Below are positions 8,876-16,240 of a DNA stretch of 64,000 nt, one piece after another. The position numbers and the translations under genes were made by a program. Origin of the DNA: Bacillota bacterium (GTDB taxonomy: Bacteria; Bacillota; Clostridia; Lachnospirales; Lachnospiraceae). Below the pieces are notes generated by a model, which did not search any database, was not told the DNA's origin, and worked only from the letters and a program-made list of their open reading frames with translations. The stretch spans positions 62,001 through 126,000 of the forward strand of contig JAEZZO010000033.1 of NCBI GenBank assembly GCA_023418475.1, read 5' to 3'. The first letter of the stretch is position 1. Each line of letters begins with the position of its first letter.

Positions 8876-10036
8876 ATGGAATATGCAAAGCTAAACGGGC
8901 TGACTTGGGATGGTACCATTTATCAAAATGGTGATATGGGAATACTGGAGGCACTGCTTCCTACAGGCGGATATCCTACTGCTCATTCACCGGCAATGCT
9001 AGAGCTGCCAGGTGGTGATCTGCTCTGCTGCTGGTTCGCAGGTACCTATGAGGGCAGTGCAGACATTCACATCATTTGTTCTGTTCTTCCAAAAAGTGGA
9101 ACGGCCTGGCTGCCTCCGGTTGATATTTCAAACGATCCTACCCGCAGCGAACAGAATCCATCCTTATTTTATGGGCCTGACAATGCTGTTTGGGCAATGT
9201 ATACCGCCCAGTTAGATCGCCAGGAGGGTAAGGACAATATGCAGTATACCTCCGTGGTTCGCTGTCAAAAGAGTACCGACGGCGGTAAAACCTGGGGAGC
9301 TTATGAGACGATGTTTCCAGAGGAAGGAACCTTCTGTCGTCAGCCAATCCAGATACTTTCTAACGGACGCTGGATTTTTTCGAACTGGCTGTGTACCGAT
9401 TCCGTGGACGGTCTCTCAGGTGATCCAACTGCCTTTCGTATTTCAGATGATGAAGGGAAAACCTGGAGAATGGTAAGAATGCCAAAGAGCAATGGTCATG
9501 TTCATGCCAATGTAGTAGATCTGGATAAGGGACATCTGGTTGCATTTATGCGCAACCGGGAGGCTTACCGTATTCACCGCAGTGAATCCTTTGACTGGGG
9601 TGAGACCTGGAGCGTACCGGCACCTACACCACTTCCTAACAACAATTCAAGTATTAGTGCACTGCGCATGCAGAGTGGCCGTATTGCAATAGCCTATAAT
9701 CCAACCTCTACGCCGGAGCCTCAACCTGGTAAGGCTGCCTGGCCGGGTCTGCGCTGCCCGGTGGCGGTGGCTCTGTCGGAAGACGGTGGTCTGACCTTCC
9801 CAATCATCCGCTGGATGGAGAGAGGTGAGGGCTTTATGGGAGATGAAAACAAGACCAATAACAGACAGTACGAGTACCCTTATCTGATGCAATCTGCAGA
9901 TGGGTCATTGCATCTGACCTTCGCATCCCATACCCGGCGAGGTATAAAATACATTCGCTTTACCGAGCAGGATGTACTGGGTCAAAAGCGGGAACGAGTT
10001 GGACTCTATAACCCGACAGCCGCTCAAATCCGCTAA
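8876..10036 (+). CDS. Sialidase-like beta-propeller protein (BNR/Asp-box)
   Basis: A 386-residue sialidase-superfamily protein (BNR_2 type). Four Asp-box-like repeats (S/T-x-D-x-G-x-T-W) are visible: STDGGKTW, SDDEGKTW, SFDWGETW and SEDGGLTF, indicating a six- or seven-bladed propeller. There is no signal peptide, so it is cytoplasmic, unlike secreted sialidases. Relatives with this fold include true sialidases and enzymes acting on uronic-acid- or rhamnose-linked glycans, so the name sialidase should not be taken as the substrate. It sits between a C4-acid kinase and an alcohol dehydrogenase, so it probably releases a sugar acid or an aldose from a small glycoside. AGGAGG precedes the ATG. 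Confidence 0.78.
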   Translation: MEYAKLNGLTWDGTIYQNGDMGILEALLPTGGYPTAHSPAMLELPGGDLLCCWFAGTYEGSADIHIICSVLPKSGTAWLPPVDISNDPTRSEQNPSLFYGPDNAVWAMYTAQLDRQEGKDNMQYTSVVRCQKSTDGGKTWGAYETMFPEEGTFCRQPIQILSNGRWIFSNWLCTDSVDGLSGDPTAFRISDDEGKTWRMVRMPKSNGHVHANVVDLDKGHLVAFMRNREAYRIHRSESFDWGETWSVPAPTPLPNNNSSISALRMQSGRIAIAYNPTSTPEPQPGKAAWPGLRCPVAVALSEDGGLTFPIIRWMERGEGFMGDENKTNNRQYEYPYLMQSADGSLHLTFASHTRRGIKYIRFTEQDVLGQKRERVGLYNPTAAQIR

Positions 10037-10055
10037 GAGACGAAGGAGGATTAAA

Positions 10056-11219
10056 ATGCTAAAAGCTTATAATATTAAAATGCCCCATGCTGTATATGGC
10101 GGGGAAAACTCGATAGAGAATATTACTACAATTTTAAAATCGAATCAGGTAAAGCGAGTGGCTGTATTTACGGATAAAGGAATAGAGAACAGCGGATTAT
10201 TAACTCTTGCGGTAGAAGCAGTAATTGCCGCAGATGCTGACTACTATGTACTGAATGATCTGCCGCCGGAACCGTCCTACATGGCAGTGCAGAAGCTGGT
10301 CGATCAGTTTAAAACCAGTGGTGCCGATATGATTTTGGCGTGCGGTGGAGGCAGCGTAATGGATGCAGCGAAGCTGGCCAGCATTTTGGTTACCGATGAA
10401 TACGGAGTAAAGGAACTGCTTGATAACCCAGGCCGTGCCAGAAAGTGCGTTCCGATTATCTTAATACCAACAACTGCAGGCACCGGAGCGGAGGTTACTC
10501 CAAACGCTATTGTGGCTGTTCCCGAGAAGGAACTAAAGGTCGGTATTGTAAATGAAAATATGATCGCTGACTATGTGATCCTGGATGCCAGAATGATAAA
10601 GAATTTGCCTCGTAAAATTGCAGCAGCTACCGGTGTTGATGCATTGGCGCATTGCATCGAGTGCTATACCAGCAAGAAAGCAAATCCATTTAGTGACGTG
10701 TATGCACTGGAGGGACTGGATTTGATTCTGAATAATATCATGGATGCCTGTAATGACCCGGAGGCTATGGAAGCGAAGAATAAAATGCAGATAGCAGCTT
10801 ACTATGGCGGTCTTGCGATTACCGCTTCCGGTACAACTGCTGTCCATGCTCTTAGTTATCCTCTTGGTGGTAAATACCACATTGCCCATGGGGTATCCAA
10901 TGCGATTTTGCTGGCTCCTGTCATGCGATTTAATGAGCCGGTATGTAAGGATAAATTTGCAGCAGCATACGACCGCTGCGTTCATTACGAGGGAAATTGT
11001 ACTACAGTGGAAGAAAAGAGTGCTTATATTCTGGCTTGGATGGAGAAAATTGTGAAAGAGCTGGATATCCCTACTAACCTAAAAGAATTTGGTGTTAAGT
11101 CGGAAGATCTGGACGGACTGGTAGAGGCTGGAATGCAGGTACAGCGATTACTTGTAAATAATATGAGGGAAGTTACCCCTTCTGATGCTCGTGCTTTGTA
11201 TCAGGAAATTATGGGATAA
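10056..11219 (+). CDS. Iron-containing alcohol dehydrogenase
   Basis: A group III (iron-dependent) NAD(P)-dependent alcohol dehydrogenase, 387 residues, full length. Motifs: GGGSVMDAAK (dinucleotide binding), TTAGTGAEVT, and the metal ligands in DALAHCIECY and in HIAHGVSNA. It would interconvert an aldehyde or ketone with an alcohol; here it could reduce the aldehyde freed by the neighbouring aldolase or oxidise a sugar alcohol or hydroxy acid (inference). Start: GAAGGAGG lies eight bases before the ATG at 10056; the frame stays open upstream only because it overlaps the end of the previous gene. Confidence 0.9.
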   Translation: MLKAYNIKMPHAVYGGENSIENITTILKSNQVKRVAVFTDKGIENSGLLTLAVEAVIAADADYYVLNDLPPEPSYMAVQKLVDQFKTSGADMILACGGGSVMDAAKLASILVTDEYGVKELLDNPGRARKCVPIILIPTTAGTGAEVTPNAIVAVPEKELKVGIVNENMIADYVILDARMIKNLPRKIAAATGVDALAHCIECYTSKKANPFSDVYALEGLDLILNNIMDACNDPEAMEAKNKMQIAAYYGGLAITASGTTAVHALSYPLGGKYHIAHGVSNAILLAPVMRFNEPVCKDKFAAAYDRCVHYEGNCTTVEEKSAYILAWMEKIVKELDIPTNLKEFGVKSEDLDGLVEAGMQVQRLLVNNMREVTPSDARALYQEIMG

Positions 11220-11245
11220 AAATTACTCAATCATTGAAATAGATA

Positions 11246-11317
11246 GAAAGTGGCGAAACTCCAAAATTACAGCAATTATGTACACTATTCAAATAGTTAT
11301 ATCGTTTCGCAGTTACC
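11246..11317. mobile_element. MITE-like element, short copy C
   Basis: A 72-bp element with ends GAAAGTGGCGAAAC (11246-11259) and GTTTCGCAGTTACC (11304-11317), both recognisably the termini of copy B. It lacks the internal ACACAGAAAG hairpin cassette of the long copies. It lies in the 130-bp gap between the Fe-ADH and aldolase genes, inside the operon. Confidence 0.68.
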
Positions 11318-11348
11318 AGTTGATATATATTTAATAAGGAGATTACAG

Positions 11349-12257
11349 ATGAAACAAGCAGAAGTGAAAGGTATCATCCCGGCGATTATAACCCCTATGA
11401 ACGATGACGAAAGCGTAAATATTGAGATATTTCGTGAACAGATTGAGCATCAGATTGAGGGCGGTGTCCATGGACTGTTTCCCTTCGGCACCAATGGTGA
11501 GGGTTATATCCTCAGTGAGAAGGAAAAGATAGAAGTTCTGGAGGCAGCCATTGATCAGGTAAAGGGAAGAGTTCCCGTTTATGCAGGAAGCGGCTGTATC
11601 TCTACCGCTGATACGATCCGTATGAGTAAGAAGGCTGAAGAATTGGGTGCTGACATATTATCCATCATTACTCCCAGCTTTGCACTTGCTTCCCAGAAAG
11701 AATTATATGACCATTATGTTGCAGTAGCAAAGCATGTAAATATCCCAATTGTACTATATAATATTCCCGCCCGAACTGGTAATAAGCTGCTGCCTGAGAC
11801 AGTTGCGAAGCTGGCAAAGGATGTGGATGTCATTGTGGGAGCAAAGGATTCCAGCGGAGACTGGGAAAATCTTAAGGCATATATCACCCTGACACGAGAT
11901 TTAGAGAAAGATTTCCGTGTTCTATCCGGCAATGACTCGTTAATACTGCCTTGTCTGAAAGAAGGCGGAGCAGGAGGTATCACTGGCTGTGCTAATGTAT
12001 ATCCGCATGTTATGTCCTCTATCTATGACCTGTTTATAGAAGGCAAATTCGAAGAAGCTCAGTCGGTACAAGATTCCATAGCATCCTTTCGGGCAGTGTT
12101 TCACTATGGCAATTCTAACACCATTGTTAAAACAGCAGTTGCACTCTTAGGATACAAGGTGGGCAAGTGCAGGGCTCCTTTCAACCAGCTTCCTGAGGAA
12201 GGTATCATAGCACTGAAAAAAGTTTTGGCTGAAAATGCTGCCAAAGGGATGTGCTAG
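11349..12257 (+). CDS. DapA/NanA-family class I aldolase
   Basis: A 302-residue (beta/alpha)8 aldolase of the dihydrodipicolinate synthase / N-acetylneuraminate lyase family. Seen: the substrate loop FGTNGEG (DapA has GTTGE), the conserved Tyr in VLYNIPARTG, and the Schiff-base Lys in VGAKDSSG. The catabolic context argues against lysine synthesis; members in such operons cleave or form 2-keto-3-deoxy acids, yielding pyruvate and an aldehyde. With the sialidase-like gene nearby, NanA-like activity is one option and a KDG-type aldolase another. Start: AAGGAG precedes the ATG at 11349; the open frame back to 11250 lies in a repeat element. Confidence 0.85.
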   Translation: MKQAEVKGIIPAIITPMNDDESVNIEIFREQIEHQIEGGVHGLFPFGTNGEGYILSEKEKIEVLEAAIDQVKGRVPVYAGSGCISTADTIRMSKKAEELGADILSIITPSFALASQKELYDHYVAVAKHVNIPIVLYNIPARTGNKLLPETVAKLAKDVDVIVGAKDSSGDWENLKAYITLTRDLEKDFRVLSGNDSLILPCLKEGGAGGITGCANVYPHVMSSIYDLFIEGKFEEAQSVQDSIASFRAVFHYGNSNTIVKTAVALLGYKVGKCRAPFNQLPEEGIIALKKVLAENAAKGMC

Positions 12258-12370
12258 ATAGTAGTACCAGGGCTGAAAGAAAATTGCTTTCAACCGCAAT
12301 ATTTTTGTGACGAAATAACATTGGCGCAAAATATGGATGCGCAAAGCATGTGCAGAAAAGGGGTATCGTA

Positions 12371-13438
12371 ATGAACAAAAAACCGATAGTAGGAATTACC
12401 ATGGGTGATCCGGCCGGTAACGGTCCCGAGATTACCATCAAGGCACTGGCTCATTTTGAGCTATATGACCGGTGTTGCCCCCTTGTGGTGGGTGATGCCA
12501 ATATATTGGAGCAGGCAGCTCGCTTTGTTGGACGCCGTGACATTAAAATTTATCCTTGCGAAAAGGTATCTGAGGCACTGTTTACTCCGGGTACAATAGA
12601 TGTACTTCATATGCCTTTGGTAGAGAATATGGAAGATTTTGAGATAGGAAAGGTGAGTATTGAAGGCGGCAACGCAGCCTTCCAATGTGTGAAAAGGGTC
12701 ATTGAGCTGGCACTTGCCGATGAAGTAGATGCTACTTGTACCAACGCCTTAAATAAAGAGGCGATGAATAAGGCATTAGAATACTTCAAGGGTGAGAAAT
12801 CGGATGGTTACACACATTTTGATGGACACACAGAAATCTATGCGACTTATACCAAGACAAAAAAATATACTATGATGCTGGCGCATCATAATTTGAGAGT
12901 AGTTCATGTTTCAACACATGTTTCCTTACGGGAAGCCTGTGAACGTGTGAAAAAAGCACGTGTATTAGAGGTGATTGAAATAGCTTATAAAGCTTGCAAA
13001 GATATGGGAATTACAGATCCTAAGATTGCGGTAGCAGGCCTTAATCCACATTGCGGCGAGAATGGACTCTTTGGAACAGAGGAAATCGAAGAGATTAAAC
13101 CTGCCATAGAGGAAGCCAGGACGCAAGGTATCAATGCCATTGGTCCAATTCCGCCAGACAGTGTATTTAGCGAAGCACTGGGAGGTTGGTATGACATTGT
13201 AGTTTGCATGTACCACGATCAGGGACACATACCCCTTAAAACTGTTGGATTTGTATATGACAGTGAAAAGCAGGCATGGAAGGCAGTAGAGGGAGTTAAT
13301 GTTACCTTGGGCTTACCAATCATTCGCACCAGTGTTGATCATGGAACAGGCTTTGCTCTGGCTGGAAAAGGAACCAGCAATGAGTTAAGTCTCGTGAATG
13401 CGATTGATTACGCTATTTTAATGACAAGAAGGAATTAA
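12371..13438 (+). CDS. pdxA2: PdxA2-like 4-phosphate dehydrogenase (D-threonate 4-phosphate type)
   Basis: A 355-residue protein of the PdxA family. PdxA proper oxidises 4-hydroxythreonine 4-phosphate in pyridoxal-phosphate synthesis; the PdxA2 branch oxidises D-threonate or D-erythronate 4-phosphate to dihydroxyacetone phosphate plus CO2. Seen: GITMGDPAGNGPEIT at the N-terminus, the metal-site His region DGHTEIYA, and MYHDQGHIPLK in the C-terminal half. Co-occurrence with a DUF1537 kinase is the known hallmark of PdxA2, so the catabolic role is preferred. Start: AAGGGG lies upstream of the ATG at 12371; a GTG seven codons earlier has no such site. Confidence 0.85.
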   Translation: MNKKPIVGITMGDPAGNGPEITIKALAHFELYDRCCPLVVGDANILEQAARFVGRRDIKIYPCEKVSEALFTPGTIDVLHMPLVENMEDFEIGKVSIEGGNAAFQCVKRVIELALADEVDATCTNALNKEAMNKALEYFKGEKSDGYTHFDGHTEIYATYTKTKKYTMMLAHHNLRVVHVSTHVSLREACERVKKARVLEVIEIAYKACKDMGITDPKIAVAGLNPHCGENGLFGTEEIEEIKPAIEEARTQGINAIGPIPPDSVFSEALGGWYDIVVCMYHDQGHIPLKTVGFVYDSEKQAWKAVEGVNVTLGLPIIRTSVDHGTGFALAGKGTSNELSLVNAIDYAILMTRRN

Positions 13439-13464
13439 GTTTTAAAGAAGGAGGTATAGGTATA

Positions 13465-14451
13465 ATGTATGTTGCACCAAAAGTAAAACCCTTATGTCCA
13501 CCGGAGAAGGCACCACGCTTTGAGGATGTTCCTTATGCAGAGGTGGTTTTAGATAACGGTGAGTCTTACACACTGAAGATGGATATTTATCAAAAGCTGG
13601 ATCAGACGGAGCCAGGTCCCTGTATCGTCTATATTTTTGGCGGTGGCTGGAGCTGGGGAGAATATAAGCAGGTGACGCAGAAGGCAGTTTACTGTCGTGA
13701 CTTGGTACGTCTGACAGAAGAAGGTTACACAGTTGTTTGTCCAGACTACCGGTTAATTCATCAGAGTATTTTTCCGGCCTGCATTCATGATGTAAAGGGA
13801 TGTATCCGTTTCTTAAAAGCGAATGCCAAAAAATATCATATTGACGCGGATCGCATTGGTGCACTGGGGAATTCTGCCGGGGGTCACTTGGCAGCCATGT
13901 TATCTGTAGGAGGAAATCAGCCTGAAATGGAAGGCAATGTTGGAGGTAATCTGGAATATGACAGTACCATAAAAGCAGCAAGTATCTTTTATGCTCCTGT
14001 CGATCTATGTGAGGCTGTTGTGGCAGAAGCAGCCACAGTAGAAGAACAGGTTAAAAATCTTACAGGTACCGAGGTAGATAATCAGAGCAAAGGTAAAGAG
14101 GATTCGATTATGGCATTAGCTGTTGGGTATGTGGGACCTGGCCGCAATATCAAAACACTTGGCGATTTAATTGAGAAGCAGGATGTAACTAATCCGGACT
14201 GGAAATACGCAGAGCTTCTAAGAAAATGCAGCCCAATTACTTACGTAAGTGAGGATTGTGTTCCGGTTTGTTTATTCCATGGCGGACATGATCCACTGGT
14301 AAATCCTAAGCAAACAGAAGATTTATATCATGCATTACTAAATGCTGGTGCTGATGTGACAATGATTTGCAGATCCTATGGAGGACATGGACCCTCTCTG
14401 GGAGAAAAGGTGGATCAATTTGCTTATCAGTTTTTAAAGGATCGTCTGTAA
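13465..14451 (+). CDS. Alpha/beta-hydrolase esterase (HSL/BD-FAE type)
   Basis: A 328-residue alpha/beta-hydrolase of the acetyl-esterase/lipase group. Seen: an oxyanion-hole region YIFGGGWSWG (HGGG variant), the nucleophile elbow GNSAGG near residue 138, and a late FHGGHDPLVN plus GGHGPS that supply the acidic residue and His. No signal peptide, so cytoplasmic. An unusual acidic insertion (roughly residues 185-235) lies between the elbow and the C-terminal core. Position in the operon suggests removal of acyl groups from the imported sugar acid (inference). AAGGAGG precedes the start. Confidence 0.8.
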   Translation: MYVAPKVKPLCPPEKAPRFEDVPYAEVVLDNGESYTLKMDIYQKLDQTEPGPCIVYIFGGGWSWGEYKQVTQKAVYCRDLVRLTEEGYTVVCPDYRLIHQSIFPACIHDVKGCIRFLKANAKKYHIDADRIGALGNSAGGHLAAMLSVGGNQPEMEGNVGGNLEYDSTIKAASIFYAPVDLCEAVVAEAATVEEQVKNLTGTEVDNQSKGKEDSIMALAVGYVGPGRNIKTLGDLIEKQDVTNPDWKYAELLRKCSPITYVSEDCVPVCLFHGGHDPLVNPKQTEDLYHALLNAGADVTMICRSYGGHGPSLGEKVDQFAYQFLKDRL

Positions 14452-14452
14452 T

Positions 14453-14628
14453 ACAATAAATAAAATAATAAAACTATAAAATGATAAAACATAACACCGT
14501 AAAATATTAAACTGTAAAATTTTATAAATAAAGTATTTGAACTATAAAGTATTTGAACTATAAAACTAATTTCATAAAAACGAGTAACTAAACTAAAAAA
14601 TCACGAATAAAAGAAAGGGAATAAAAAT
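14453..14628 (+). other. AT-rich spacer with a 16-bp tandem duplication
   Basis: About 175 bases of very A-rich DNA between esterase and permease genes. AAGTATTTGAACTATA occurs twice in tandem (14531-14546 and 14547-14562), with looser AACTATAAAA-like repeats before it. No convincing promoter or terminator. Confidence 0.55.
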
Positions 14629-15900
14629 ATGACAACTCAAATGATTATTGCGCTTGTAATTGTTATTCTTATGATTGGTATGATTATGTCAGATAAGTTC
14701 GCTTTTGGTGCACCTCCATTAGTAGCTGGCATTTTAATGGTATTAACCGGTATTGCTCCTATTAAAGATGTATTCGCAGGATTTATTGATCCCAATGTAG
14801 TAATGATAGCAGGTTTCTTAGCCGTTATGGCAGGACTTCAGAAGACCAGATTTATGGGACAAATTCAGTCTGTTATGTCAAACCTTGCATCAAAAGGTGG
14901 TTTTAAAGCATATGTTCTTCTGCTTCTTGTAGTTATGTTAGGTGCCAGCTTAATGAGTGGTACAGGCTATTATGTAATGGTTCTTACCATTGCAGCAGCT
15001 ATTCCTTATAACAAGGGCTTACCGAATTCCAAATTAGTGATGCCTTTAGGCTTTGCTACATCCAGAGCGTTAGTTCCGGTCAGTGTTGCATTCTTCGTAG
15101 GAATGGCAAACTCCCTTTTACAAAGCGGTAAATTTGATGGAACGGTTCCAATGGCACAGTTCTCTCTTATGAGCTTATTCATGTCAGTCGGCTTCTTAAT
15201 CTGGGCCCTGATTGCTTATCGTATTCTTCCGGATCACGATGTAAATAAGGATAGCGTGGTAGAGAATAAGAAGACAGTAGAGTCTTGTGTATTACCATTA
15301 TGGAAAGAGGTTGTTACTTATATCGTATTTACCGTTTCTGTTATCGGAATGATGTTTGCAACAAAGCTTGGTGAAGTAGCATATATTCTTCCGGCTGCAG
15401 GTACAGCAGTACTTTGTTTCATTAAAGTATTTGACTTTAAAGAAGCACGTCAAAACATATTTTCTCCGTTAGTTATCATGATGGCCAGTGTTATTGGTGT
15501 AGCAAATGCCCTTGCTAATACTGGTTTCACGAAAATGGTTGGAGATAACATCGCAAGCTCGATGGGTTCTAATATCAATCCATTCCTACTGGTATTTGTA
15601 TTTTGTCTTCTTACCAGTGCATGTGCTACAATTACCGGTGCAAGCATTGGCTCCTTATTCATCTTTGCTCCGATTGGTATCGCAACCTGTATGAGTCTTG
15701 GATTAAACCCGACAGCTCTTGCTGCTGCAATTACAGTATCTGCTTGGGGCGGTGGTTTCCTTCCGATCGACGGTCTGCCGGCAATGATTTTAGGTATAGG
15801 TAAGTACAAGCTTTCGCAGTTCTTCAAGTTTACAATACCGATGTACTTCTTCCAGCTTATTGCTTTAACAATTGGTGCCGTATTATTATTCCCGATGTAA
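14629..15900 (+). CDS. SLC13/CitMHS-like anion permease
   Basis: A 423-residue polytopic membrane protein, with about ten or more hydrophobic helices, resembling the ion-transporter superfamily (DASS/SLC13, CitMHS, ArsB). Two inverted-repeat-like halves are visible, each with a small-residue-rich hairpin: GASLMSGTGYYVMVL in the first half and ITGASIGSLFIFAP in the second. Such carriers move di- or tricarboxylates and other organic anions with Na+ or H+. Within an operon for a four-carbon acid this is the obvious uptake system (inference). The A-rich spacer and a GAAAGGG ribosome-binding site precede it, and a clean terminator follows, so the downstream esterase probably has separate control. 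Confidence 0.78.
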   Translation: MTTQMIIALVIVILMIGMIMSDKFAFGAPPLVAGILMVLTGIAPIKDVFAGFIDPNVVMIAGFLAVMAGLQKTRFMGQIQSVMSNLASKGGFKAYVLLLLVVMLGASLMSGTGYYVMVLTIAAAIPYNKGLPNSKLVMPLGFATSRALVPVSVAFFVGMANSLLQSGKFDGTVPMAQFSLMSLFMSVGFLIWALIAYRILPDHDVNKDSVVENKKTVESCVLPLWKEVVTYIVFTVSVIGMMFATKLGEVAYILPAAGTAVLCFIKVFDFKEARQNIFSPLVIMMASVIGVANALANTGFTKMVGDNIASSMGSNINPFLLVFVFCLLTSACATITGASIGSLFIFAPIGIATCMSLGLNPTALAAAITVSAWGGGFLPIDGLPAMILGIGKYKLSQFFKFTIPMYFFQLIALTIGAVLLFPM

Positions 15901-15910
15901 ATTTTATAGT

Positions 15911-15947
15911 AAAAAAGAGTCAGCAGCGCTATTTGCTGCTGACTTTT
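15911..15947 (+). terminator. Terminator after the permease gene
   Basis: AGTCAGCAGC (15918-15927) pairs with GCTGCTGACT (15935-15944) and is followed by TTTT; an A-run precedes it. Confidence 0.85.
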
Positions 15948-16240
15948 GCTAAATCCTAATAATAAAGACTCATGGAATATAACGTCAATTCTCAAGGAAT
16001 ACAGACGGCAGACTTAATTATGTCCAATCGGAATGCGGAGTGAAAGTCACAAAGTAATTAAGATTTGAAGATCAGTCCTATGACAATTTGGATTAGTCAA
16101 TTTGCACATACACATATTTACTGGCTGTGATGCAGAGGGAAAAGAGGGTTGTGAATGAACAAGAATCTGCATCACGGTGTAACAATGTAAATTGTGTAAA
16201 TTGACAAAACAAAGATGATAGGAGAAAGGAATTTAGTTTT
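15948..16240 (+). other. Intergenic region with a 110-bp double inverted repeat
   Basis: No gene is visible between the permease terminator and the next start. From 16096 to 16205 an element has outer arms GTCAATTTGCACA and TGTGTAAATTGAC (12 of 13 pair) and inner arms TGTGATGCAGA (16126-16136) and TCTGCATCACG (16166-16176). The layout (ends plus inner hairpin) recalls the long MITE copies but the sequence differs. It could be another MITE-like repeat or a structured leader for the downstream esterase. Confidence 0.5.

Noticed and set aside
10533..10985. A 150-codon minus-strand frame inside the Fe-alcohol dehydrogenase gene.
   Set aside because: Antisense to conserved catalytic motifs of a clear gene; no independent support.
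11349..12257. Annotation as lysine-pathway DapA.
   Set aside because: The catabolic neighbours and the GTNGE substrate loop in place of GTTGE favour a sugar-acid aldolase; lysine genes are absent nearby.
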